Below the pieces are notes generated by a model. It was given only the letters and a program-made list of their open reading frames with translations. It made no database searches and was not told the origin of the DNA. The translations under genes and the position numbers were made by a program. Positions 1-5,235 of a stretch of DNA of 8,250 nucleotides are shown one piece after another; position 1 is the stretch's first letter; every line of letters begins with the position of its first letter. Source of the stretch: Vibrio tasmaniensis 1F-187 (GTDB taxonomy: Bacteria; Pseudomonadota; Gammaproteobacteria; Enterobacterales; Vibrionaceae); assembly GCF_000272405.2 (NCBI RefSeq), contig NZ_AJZM02000416.1:1-8250 (forward strand), written 5' to 3'.

Positions 1-225
1 TATATGAACGAAGGTGGGGTTTTGTTTGGTAGTACAATTTTAGGTAAGGGTACGAAACTGAATTTTTTCGCTAAAAAATTGATGGGTGTTTACAATAAGA
101 AAGGCATATTTAGTAATAACAACGATGATTTAGACTCATTGGTGACATCGTTAAATGAACACTTTACTGATGTAAAAGTGGAAGTTATAGGGTGTGTTGC
201 ATTGTTCTCAGGTAAAAAAATATAA
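1..225 (+). CDS. C-terminal fragment of a probable class I SAM-dependent methyltransferase (5' end outside window)
   Basis: The frame is open to the left edge, so this is probably the tail of a longer gene and the ATG at position 4 is probably an internal methionine. No Shine-Dalgarno can be judged because only three bases precede it. The visible tail of about 74 residues reads like the last strands of a Rossmann-fold methyltransferase. It has a short 'GGVLFGSTIL' strand, as after motif III in such enzymes. An NKKGIFSN/DDL segment follows, then an 'HFTDVKVEVIGCVALFSGKK' antiparallel C-terminal strand pair. The SAM-binding GxGxG motif would lie outside the window, so neither cofactor use nor substrate can be confirmed. 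The segment is AT-rich compared with the genes to its right. The family call rests on recalled resemblance of the C-terminus alone; a standalone 73-residue hypothetical protein is the alternative. Confidence 0.6.
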   Translation, partial: YMNEGGVLFGSTILGKGTKLNFFAKKLMGVYNKKGIFSNNNDDLDSLVTSLNEHFTDVKVEVIGCVALFSGKKI

Positions 226-371
226 CAAATGATCTGCTCCAGTGATACTGGACACTCACGTAAGCGAATTTTTCCATACTTTCAATAATTCATGCTTTGC
301 TATATTAGCAAAAGACGCAACTCGGAATTGTCCAATTCCGCGCTAGCAGGTACCAGGATATTCCGTGATTG

Positions 372-410
372 TTAGGTTCGATGAAGGGATAAATCTTCAA
401 ATCAACCTAA
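372..410. repeat. Imperfect 14-bp hairpin of unknown role
   Basis: TTAGGTT (372-378) pairs with AACCTAA (404-410). Inside, GAT pairs with ATC and GAAG pairs with CTTC, separated by a bulged C on one side and a bulged AA on the other, around an 8-base loop (387-394). The paired bases total 14. The plus-strand tail is GTATGTTTTG, a poor T-run, so a weak terminator for the left gene is possible but not convincing. A protein-binding dyad or the stem of a small mobile repeat are alternatives. Confidence 0.4.
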
Positions 411-431
411 GTATGTTTTGAAAATGAGATT

Positions 432-462
432 AAAAAGGCTGAAGCAATAAACTGATCAGCCT
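432..462 (-). terminator. Rho-independent terminator of the M32 carboxypeptidase gene
   Basis: Read on the minus strand, AGGCTGA (462-456) and TCAGCCT (442-436) form a perfect 7-bp stem around a 13-base loop. A run of T follows directly, from A432-A436 on the plus strand. It lies 17 bases past the carboxypeptidase stop codon, the expected place. Confidence 0.75.
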
Positions 463-478
463 CTATCGATTTATTCCA

Positions 479-1951
479 TTAAAGGTAACGGCTTCTTAGG
501 TGATCTTTGAAGTATTGCGCATTCAAGGTTTCACCGGTTGCGCCTTTCACCAAGTCATCGGTGTTAAGCAGGCTGCCTTTACTCCAAATATTCGATTCTA
601 ACCAAGTGAAGATAGGGGATAGGTCGCCACTTTCAATCACAGCGTTCACATCCACTGTTTTCTTCATTGAAGCCATGAACTGAGCCGCGTACATCGCCCC
701 TAGTGTGTAAGATGGGAAGTAACCGAATACGCCGTCCGTCCAGTGAATATCCTGCATACAGCCATTAGTGAAATTGCCTTGAGTGCTTAATCCAAGGTAT
801 GACTGCATCTTAGTATTCCATAGTTCTGGCACATCGGTGTGTTTGATCTTACCGTTGATCAAGTCACGTTCAATTTCGTAGCGTAAGATAACGTGTGCAG
901 GGTAGGTAAGCTCATCAGCGTCAACACGGATGAAGTCTTTCTTCACGCGAGTGTAGATCTTCTGGAAGTTCTCTTTCTCAAACTCTGAACCTGAGAATTG
1001 CTGCCCCGCCAAGTTTGCTAAGTGTCCGATGAATGGGTCGCTGCGGCCAACTTGCATCTCGAAGAACAAAGATTGAGATTCGTGGATGCCCATAGAGCGC
1101 GCTTCGCCCGCCGGTTGGCCTGCTAGGTGTTTTGGTAAGCCTTGTTCGTAACGTGCGTGTCCTGTTTCATGCACAATACCCATTAAGCTTTGAACGAATT
1201 CCGCTTCGTCGTATCGGGTTGTGATACGCACGTCTGAAGGTACGCCGCCACAGAATGGGTGAACACTTTCATCCAATCGGCCGTGTTCGAAGTCGAACTG
1301 AAGCAGCTTCATGACTTCTAAACCCAGTGCTTTCTGTTTCTCGGTTGAATAGGTGCCAGATGGCGCATTAAATTGCTCGCTCGACTGCTTTTCGATCACT
1401 TCATCAATCAAGCCTGGAAGCCAAGTTTTAACGTCTGCAAACAAGATATCAAGCGAAGCAGAGCTGGTGCCCGGTTCATAGATATCCAGCATCGCATCAT
1501 AAGGCGTTAGGTTCGCTGCGTCGGCGCGGATCTGCGCTTCTTCACGAGATAGCTCAACCACTTCACGCCAGTTCTTTTCGAATCCAACCCAGTCGTTGTT
1601 ACCACGTTGGCTGCGCCATGCATGTTCACACTTTGAACCCGCTAGAGATTTCGCTTCAACCAGTTTTTCTGGAAGTAGGTTAGCTTGTTGCCATTGGCGT
1701 TTAATTTCACGCAGAGACGATTGTTGCTCGCCATTTAGCGCTTCGTTTTCAGCATCTGCAATCCAATCGCCAAGCTGTGGTTGCGTCATCAACCCGTGAA
1801 TATGAACCGAAAGTTCGGCCATCGCTTCACTACGAGCTTGGTTACCACCGGCAGGCATCATGGAAGCTTGGTCCCAACCACAAATAGAGGCTAGGTGTTG
1901 AAAGCGTGAACATTTTTGAGAGTGCTCGACTAGTTTTTTGAATGCGCTCAT
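479..1951 (-). CDS. M32 family metallocarboxypeptidase (carboxypeptidase Taq type)
   Basis: This 490-residue protein is the usual length for peptidase family M32, zinc enzymes that remove C-terminal amino acids from peptides in the cytoplasm. The zinc-binding HExxH is seen as HETGH at 261-265, followed by ARYEQG. The third ligand glutamate is expected in GIHESQS (E291). Other family landmarks are HPF (231-233), a DEL-TYPAHVILRYEIE block (346-361) and the GCMQDIHW...FGYFPSYTLGAMYAAQ block (397-424). No signal peptide is seen, which fits a cytosolic enzyme in peptide turnover. The start is preceded by only a weak AAGAG (1959-1963) seven bases upstream, but the N-terminus (LVEHSQKCSRFQHLASICGWDQASMMP) matches the family start, so I keep it. 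It stands alone, with its own terminator downstream and a divergent gene upstream. Confidence 0.95.
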   Translation of the reverse strand: MSAFKKLVEHSQKCSRFQHLASICGWDQASMMPAGGNQARSEAMAELSVHIHGLMTQPQLGDWIADAENEALNGEQQSSLREIKRQWQQANLLPEKLVEAKSLAGSKCEHAWRSQRGNNDWVGFEKNWREVVELSREEAQIRADAANLTPYDAMLDIYEPGTSSASLDILFADVKTWLPGLIDEVIEKQSSEQFNAPSGTYSTEKQKALGLEVMKLLQFDFEHGRLDESVHPFCGGVPSDVRITTRYDEAEFVQSLMGIVHETGHARYEQGLPKHLAGQPAGEARSMGIHESQSLFFEMQVGRSDPFIGHLANLAGQQFSGSEFEKENFQKIYTRVKKDFIRVDADELTYPAHVILRYEIERDLINGKIKHTDVPELWNTKMQSYLGLSTQGNFTNGCMQDIHWTDGVFGYFPSYTLGAMYAAQFMASMKKTVDVNAVIESGDLSPIFTWLESNIWSKGSLLNTDDLVKGATGETLNAQYFKDHLRSRYL

Positions 1952-2249
1952 TTGACTACTCTTAATTTGGTTTCTTTAAATGATCCCTAGGACAGCGTCA
2001 GCGTTAAGGTTCATCTCTGGTGTACTTTGATTATGGCTCTGCTTTTTAATGACGCTGACCTTCGGAGTTGAAGATATAGCGATAAAAGCATGAGGCAGTA
2101 CGATGCCTAGAATTTACTATTTCTTAACAAATCAAACTGTTCCATTGTGCACAAAATCAGTGAGTTGTATAGCTGGTGGCAATTGTTGCTTGCGAATTGT
2201 TCAGATACACGGTATTGATGATAGATCGCTGAACAACAATGACAATGAT
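1952..2249. other. Divergent intergenic region between carboxypeptidase and LysE-type gene
   Basis: The 298-bp region must hold the promoters of both divergent genes. It contains an inverted repeat GTCAGCGT (1997-2004) / ACGCTGAC (2052-2059) with 47 bases between the arms. A second dyad, TTGTTCAG (2197-2204) / CTGAACAA (2229-2236), lies just before the LysE-type start. The plus-strand frame stays open from 2103 into the exporter, but the residues it would add are not transporter-like. No divergent regulator gene is present. Confidence 0.5.
2190..2218 (+). promoter_or_regulatory. Candidate sigma-70 promoter of the LysE-type gene
   Basis: TTGCGA (2190-2195) and TATTGA (2213-2218) are separated by exactly 17 bases and would start transcription near 2225, about 25 bases before the ATG. 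Both boxes are partial matches. The dyad TTGTTCAG/CTGAACAA overlaps the spacer and the predicted start, the position of an operator or a 5' UTR hairpin. This is read by eye only. Confidence 0.35.
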
Positions 2250-2885
2250 ATGGATATTTTGAACTTTGAGGCATTTTTAATTGCCATTACTATTTTAACG
2301 CTAACGCCGGGTTTAGATACGGCTTTGGTGATTCGCAATACGAGCCGTTCTGGCTTATCTGACGGCGTGATGACCAGCTTTGGTATTTGTAGCGGCTTGT
2401 ATGTACACGCGTTTTTCTCTGCTGTGGGTATTTCTGCAATCCTCGCCCAGTCAGCTGAACTCTTTCAAGCCGTTAAGATGGTGGGTGCGGTTTACCTGAT
2501 CTGGCTTGGCTTAAGCAGTTTACGAGCTTTGATGAAAAACGGTGGCGGTTTGAAGGTGGGTGAACAAGCTCAGCAAGCATACAGTGCTAAGCGTTCTCTA
2601 CGCGAAGGTTTTCTGTCTAACGTTCTTAACCCAAAAACGGCAGTTTTCTATTTGGCCTTTTTACCTCAATTCGTAAACCCTGAAGGATCACCATTATTGC
2701 AATCTATGTTGATGGCTTCGGTGCACTTTATGATTGCGATGGTGTGGCAATGCGGTTTGGCAGGGGCACTTAACTCGGCTAAAAACTTGCTTAAGAATGC
2801 GAGTTTTATGAAGTGGATGGAAGGAGTGACGGGTATGGTGCTGGTGGGGCTGGGTGTGAAGCTTTTAATGGAAGAACCTAGCTAA
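2250..2885 (+). CDS. LysE/RhtB family amino-acid exporter
   Basis: From the ATG at 2250 this gives 211 residues, the normal size for the LysE/RhtB superfamily of inner-membrane exporters of amino acids and related small metabolites. Family signs are the N-terminal 'LTPGLDTALVIRNTSRSG' loop (18-35), where PG-D and the following R/SG are typical. A GxxxGLYVHAFFSAVGISAIL helix (45-65) follows, then an AVYLIWLGLSSLRA helix (80-93), and the signature NPKTAVFYLAFLPQFV (127-142). About six membrane segments can be drawn, with a hydrophilic loop at 96-118. The frame is open upstream to 2103, but those 49 residues are polar, Cys- and Asn-rich and would displace the first membrane helix from the N-terminus, so I reject them. 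The chosen ATG lacks a clear Shine-Dalgarno, so translation may be modest. The substrate cannot be read from the sequence. Confidence 0.9.
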   Translation: MDILNFEAFLIAITILTLTPGLDTALVIRNTSRSGLSDGVMTSFGICSGLYVHAFFSAVGISAILAQSAELFQAVKMVGAVYLIWLGLSSLRALMKNGGGLKVGEQAQQAYSAKRSLREGFLSNVLNPKTAVFYLAFLPQFVNPEGSPLLQSMLMASVHFMIAMVWQCGLAGALNSAKNLLKNASFMKWMEGVTGMVLVGLGVKLLMEEPS

Positions 2886-2903
2886 GTCATAGTGACTTAG
2901 TTT
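2880..2903 (+). terminator. Hairpin across the LysE-type stop codon, first terminator-like element
   Basis: CTAAGTCA (2882-2889) and TGACTTAG (2893-2900) form a perfect 8-bp stem, extendable by one G-T and one A-T pair, around a 3-base TAG loop. TTTATT follows. The left arm includes the stop codon. The stem is AT-rich, so it is probably a weak terminator or an mRNA 3'-end stabiliser ahead of the stronger hairpin at 2947. Confidence 0.4.
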
Positions 2904-2946
2904 ATTGGAATCTAAATCACTGGCACATAGCCATTAGTTTTATAAT

Positions 2947-2977
2947 AAAACGCCCGCACATCATTGCGGGCGTTTTT
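2947..2977. terminator. Bidirectional rho-independent terminator
   Basis: CGCCCGCA (2951-2958) pairs with TGCGGGCG (2965-2972) around a 6-base loop, flanked by AAAA on the left and TTTTT on the right. The T-run therefore exists on both strands. It separates the convergent LysE-type gene and AGCS symporter, lying about 60 bases past the first stop and 17 bases past the second. Confidence 0.9.
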
Positions 2978-2993
2978 GATCGCTCAATTCTTA

Positions 2994-4364
2994 TTATGCT
3001 TTAACTGCTTCGCAATCCTTTGAGGAAGTTAACGGTTTGAAGAATAGCTTGGTTTCTTCGATAACAACATGGCGCAGTAAGATAAGCCCAATTAGGTTCG
3101 GAATTGCCATTAGGCCGTTCACGATATCCGCGATTATCCAGATCATGTCGAGCTTTAAGAATGCACCAGAAGCAACCAAGGCGATGAAGATAATCTTGTA
3201 AGGCAATACTGCTTTGGTACCCAGCAAGAAAACAACACAGCGCTCACCGTAGTAGTTCCAACCTAAAATTGTTGTAAACGCAAAGAAGATTAAGCCAACA
3301 GAAACCAACATAGGGCCAAGGGTGTCTGCATTCAAACCAACAGCGAACGCGTGAGTGGTCATCGCAGCGCCAGAAAGGTCCGTCTGCCAAGCGCCTGTTA
3401 AGATAAGCGCCAGACCTGTCATCGTACAGATGATGATGGTATCGAAGAAGGTGCCTGTCATAGAGACAAGTCCTTGCTTCACACATGAGTCTGTTTTAGC
3501 CGCTGCTGCAGCCATTGGTGCGCTACCTAAGCCAGATTCGTTCGAGAACACACCACGAGCGATACCTGATTGGATAGCAAGCATGATGCTCGCGCCAAAG
3601 AAACCACCGGTTGCTGCCGTGTTGGTAAACGCAGAAGTCACAACAAGGGTAATGGCATTCAGTAGTTGGTCTGCATTTGAAATAAGAACGCTTAAACACG
3701 CGACGACGTACATCACCGCCATCGTAGGAACGACTTTCCCTGCTACTTTAGCGATAGATTGAATACCACCAAGGGTTACAACCGCCACTAGTATCGTGAG
3801 GACAACCGCTGACATTTCACGTGAAGCGCCAAATGAGATTTGAGTTGCGTCTAAAATAGCGTTTACTTGTGGGAAGGTACCGATACCGAAGCAAGCAACA
3901 CCGAGCGCGAAGACAGCGAACATGACCGCTAAGATTCGTGAGCCGACACCGTATTGCAGGTAGTACATTGGTCCGCCAACCATTTCTCCTTTGCTATCGG
4001 TTCTGCGGTATTTAACGGCAAGTAGACATTCTGCGTATTTGGTCGCCATACCAAATACAGCGGCAAGCCACATCCAGAATAGGGCACCAGGGCCACCAAT
4101 CTTGATTGCGGTCGCTACACCAACGATGTTACCTGTACCAATAGTTGCGGAAAGTGCAGTACACAAAGCGGCGAAGCTTGATACGTCACCCTTGCCGGAT
4201 TTGTCTTTGGTGAACACCATTTTTAGAGCAGTTGGAAGGTGTCTAAACTGGAGTAAGCCTAAGCGAAAAGTAAAGTAGATGCCTGTACCCACTAGCAGAA
4301 TAAGCAGTGGTGGTCCCCAGACGAATTGGTTGATGGTTTGTAGTGTAGCTTGTAGGTGGTTCAT
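2994..4364 (-). CDS. AGCS family sodium:alanine/glycine symporter, glycine-riboswitch controlled
   Basis: This 456-residue inner-membrane protein belongs to the alanine/glycine:cation symporter (AGCS) family, which imports small neutral amino acids with sodium. Landmarks are TALSATIGTGNIVGVATA (69-86), GGPGALFWMW (90-99), GGPMYYLQ (130-137), GVFSNESGLGSAPMAAAAAKT (271-291) and FAFTTILGWNYYGERC (361-376). N79, F273 and W369 sit in segments that line the substrate site in the solved archaeal AgcS structure; this mapping is by motif. There are about 10-11 membrane segments and no signal peptide. An AAGGGG Shine-Dalgarno (4370-4375) lies five bases before the ATG and supports this start. The long leader holds a tandem glycine riboswitch, so glycine is likely a substrate and feedback signal. 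In V. cholerae the equivalent riboswitch also precedes such a symporter. Confidence 0.95.
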   Translation of the reverse strand: MNHLQATLQTINQFVWGPPLLILLVGTGIYFTFRLGLLQFRHLPTALKMVFTKDKSGKGDVSSFAALCTALSATIGTGNIVGVATAIKIGGPGALFWMWLAAVFGMATKYAECLLAVKYRRTDSKGEMVGGPMYYLQYGVGSRILAVMFAVFALGVACFGIGTFPQVNAILDATQISFGASREMSAVVLTILVAVVTLGGIQSIAKVAGKVVPTMAVMYVVACLSVLISNADQLLNAITLVVTSAFTNTAATGGFFGASIMLAIQSGIARGVFSNESGLGSAPMAAAAAKTDSCVKQGLVSMTGTFFDTIIICTMTGLALILTGAWQTDLSGAAMTTHAFAVGLNADTLGPMLVSVGLIFFAFTTILGWNYYGERCVVFLLGTKAVLPYKIIFIALVASGAFLKLDMIWIIADIVNGLMAIPNLIGLILLRHVVIEETKLFFKPLTSSKDCEAVKA

Positions 4365-4367
4365 AGA

Positions 4368-4399
4368 TTCCCCTTAATAAATATAAAATTTAAGGAGAA
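4368..4399 (-). promoter_or_regulatory. Shine-Dalgarno-sequestering hairpin (riboswitch expression platform)
   Basis: On the minus strand TTCTCCTTAA (4399-4390) can pair over 10 bp, with one G-U pair, with TTAAGGGGAA (4377-4368) around a 12-base AT loop. The 3' arm contains the Shine-Dalgarno AAGGGG of the symporter. The same CTCCTT strand is also a perfect 6-base complement of AAGGAG in the conserved core of aptamer II (4569-4574). The two pairings exclude each other. No T-run terminator is seen in the leader, so control at the level of translation is the simpler reading. The pairing is seen directly; its function is inferred. Confidence 0.6.
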
Positions 4400-4499
4400 G
4401 AGGGAAGGCAGTGCAGATCACAGGGATCGATAGCACTACTTAATACAGACGGATTTCTAGATAGAATTCTTTTGTTAATTAAGGCTGTTGCTTTCCACT

Positions 4500-4756
4500 C
4501 CTCTGTCCTTTTGCCTGAGAGTTTCACTTAGCGAATCACTTATAGATAAGTAACGGGCACTAAGCTTGCTCCTTCGGCGACCGCTTGCTACAAAAAAAGT
4601 AGTACGGTTCTCTCCAGAGGTTCCTCCAACGACAGTCCTCACTTTTCTGGATTTCTCCAGCACAAAGCGCCTGAAAGATTTACTTCTTCGGCGGGTTTAT
4701 CTAACTAAATGTTAATATTTAGTTAAAAATCACTCTCCTGCAGTCTTCATCGGAAC
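4500..4756 (-). ncRNA. Tandem glycine riboswitch (two gcvT-type aptamers)
   Basis: Read on the minus strand, aptamer I (about 4746-4628) and aptamer II (4620-4500) lie in series. Aptamer I has GGAGAG, a 9-bp P3 hairpin TAACTAAAT/ATTTAGTTA (4725-4702), the core GCCGAAGAAGTAAA, CTTTCAGG and AGGAC. Aptamer II has CCTCTGGAGAG, the core GCCGAAGGAGCAAG, ACTCTCAGGCAAAAGGAC and a closing P1, CCTCTG with CAGAGG. The linker is only 7 bases. Leader GTTCC-GAT-GA (4756-4747) matches linker GA-GGAAC (4626-4620) as a kink-turn, the known leader-linker element of tandem glycine riboswitches. Glycine binding here should control the symporter downstream. Aptamer I carries an extra GAAA-capped stem. No real protein is encoded here, although a 62-codon frame exists. 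Confidence 0.96.
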
Positions 4757-4757
4757 A

Positions 4758-4779
4758 ATTACCTAAATAATTAGGTAAT
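4758..4779 (-). repeat. Perfect 9-bp hairpin at the predicted 5' end of the riboswitch transcript
   Basis: ATTACCTAA (4758-4766) and TTAGGTAAT (4771-4779) are perfect inverted arms around a 4-base loop. It sits between the predicted transcription start and the kink-turn leader strand, so it would form a stem at the extreme 5' end of the mRNA. Protection from 5'-end decay or an operator are both possible. Confidence 0.5.
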
Positions 4780-4789
4780 CTGTAGGCGT

Positions 4790-4818
4790 ATCCTAGATCA
4801 TATAAAATGTGATGTCAG
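4790..4818 (-). promoter_or_regulatory. Sigma-70 promoter for the riboswitch-symporter transcript
   Basis: On the minus strand CTGACA (4818-4813) and TAGGAT (4795-4790) are separated by 17 bases. The first differs from TTGACA by one base; the second is a fair -10 box. Transcription would start near 4783, a few bases before the 5' hairpin and about 27 bases before the kink-turn strand, which fits the full riboswitch being transcribed. An overlapping alternative uses TATGAT with TTGTAG at 16 bases. Confidence 0.5.
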
Positions 4819-4928
4819 CTACAAAATATCTGTTTGCTCAAATGTTGTTCAACTAAATGATCAAACAACGAGTCTCTGACGTAACTTGCTTATTTAAATG
4901 GTATAAAATAGAGAAACAAGGAGGAGTT

Positions 4929-5087
4929 ATGACTCGATTAATAGCGATTGTTTTTTTATTGGCTTTGGCATTTGTGCTGTTTCGTTACCGGACAAACGAA
5001 AAACTGCAAAAATGGGTAGTGATAGTTATCGTTAGCAGCTTCCTTTTGTATACTGCCAGCCTGATGATTTCGGAGTTAACTCGTTAA
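4929..5087 (+). CDS. Small two-helix membrane protein, 52 residues
   Basis: I do not recognise a named family. The protein has two hydrophobic helices, residues about 4-19 (LIAIVFLLALAFVLFR) and 29-48 (WVVIVIVSSFLLYTASLMIS). A short basic, polar hairpin (YRTNEKLQK) joins them. The positive loop suggests that the loop faces the cytoplasm and both ends face the periplasm. The ATG at 4929 has a very strong AAGGAGGAG (4918-4926) two bases upstream. The frame is open back to 4857, but those 24 extra residues lack a ribosome site and would place the strong one inside the gene, so I choose 4929. A TATAAAAT at 4902 is a possible -10 box without a good -35. It is followed after 148 bases by the coiled-coil gene on the same strand with no clear terminator between, so co-transcription is possible. 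Confidence 0.75.
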   Translation: MTRLIAIVFLLALAFVLFRYRTNEKLQKWVVIVIVSSFLLYTASLMISELTR

Positions 5088-5169
5088 GTCTGTCTGTAAG
5101 CAGATAGGATAAACGTGTTAGCAAAGCTCAAGTGCTTCTGGCTTGGGCAATAGGTTTAACTGAGCTTAA

Positions 5170-5196
5170 AGTATCAGTATCAGTATCAGTATCAGT
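5170..5196 (+). repeat. Hexamer tandem repeat (AGTATC, 4.5 copies)
   Basis: Four exact copies of AGTATC plus AGT lie 40 bases before the GTG start of the coiled-coil gene. The tract is in the expected promoter or 5' UTR region, where copy-number slippage would alter spacing by steps of six bases. A weak 7-bp hairpin GCTCAAG/CTTGGGC (5126-5148) lies upstream of it. Confidence 0.85.
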
Positions 5197-5235
5197 GACC
5201 GTGTAACGTTAAACAATTTTTGGGAGTACCCGCTA

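Larger units (their letters stand above)
226..478. other. AT-rich intergenic gap with several dyads
   Basis: This 253-bp gap has no convincing ORF. It contains a 6-bp inverted repeat TCCAGT/ACTGGA (238-252), a perfect 8-bp dyad CGGAATTG/CAATTCCG with a 2-base centre (323-340), a longer imperfect hairpin (372-410) and the minus-strand terminator at 432-462. The first part, beginning TGATCTGCTCCAG at about 230, starts with TG and looks like the outer end of an IS3-type element. No partner end or transposase is visible, so this is only a suspicion. No clear terminator for the left gene is seen: none of the plus-strand dyads is followed by a strong T-run. Confidence 0.5.

Noticed and set aside
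1596..1799. Plus-strand 67-codon frame opposite the carboxypeptidase
   Set aside because: Antisense shadow of an intact M32 gene, with no supporting signals.
2103..2249. Upstream extension of the LysE-type protein by 49 residues
   Set aside because: The added residues are not membrane-like and would displace the family's N-terminal helix; the length without them (211) matches the family.
3244..3486. Minus-strand 80-codon frame within the first symporter
   Set aside because: Out-of-frame same-strand shadow of the conserved symporter coding sequence; no independent start signal.
3355..3762. Plus-strand 135-codon frame inside the first symporter
   Set aside because: It is antisense to the conserved AGCS core; a similar antisense frame recurs at 6866-7114 opposite the same motifs in the paralogue, as expected from shared codons.
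3991..4278. Plus-strand 95-codon frame inside the first symporter
   Set aside because: Antisense of the conserved N-terminal AGCS region, mirrored at 7583-7789 in the second symporter; no ribosome site or family resemblance.
4409..4437. AGTGC/GCACT hairpin with inner GATC/GATC in the symporter leader as an intrinsic terminator
   Set aside because: The stem is imperfect and asymmetric and no T-run follows on the minus strand; at most it is a spacer structure of the expression platform.
4475..4663. Minus-strand 62-codon frame in the symporter leader
   Set aside because: It lies entirely within the glycine riboswitch and its downstream leader; the sequence is explained by conserved RNA motifs and the peptide is low-quality.
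4857..4928. Upstream extension of the small membrane protein by 24 residues
   Set aside because: The strong AAGGAGGAG immediately before the ATG at 4929 marks the internal start as the real one.
5126..5148. GCTCAAG/CTTGGGC hairpin as a terminator after the small membrane protein
   Set aside because: Seven pairs with one wobble and no T-run (followed by AATAGG); not enough to call a terminator.
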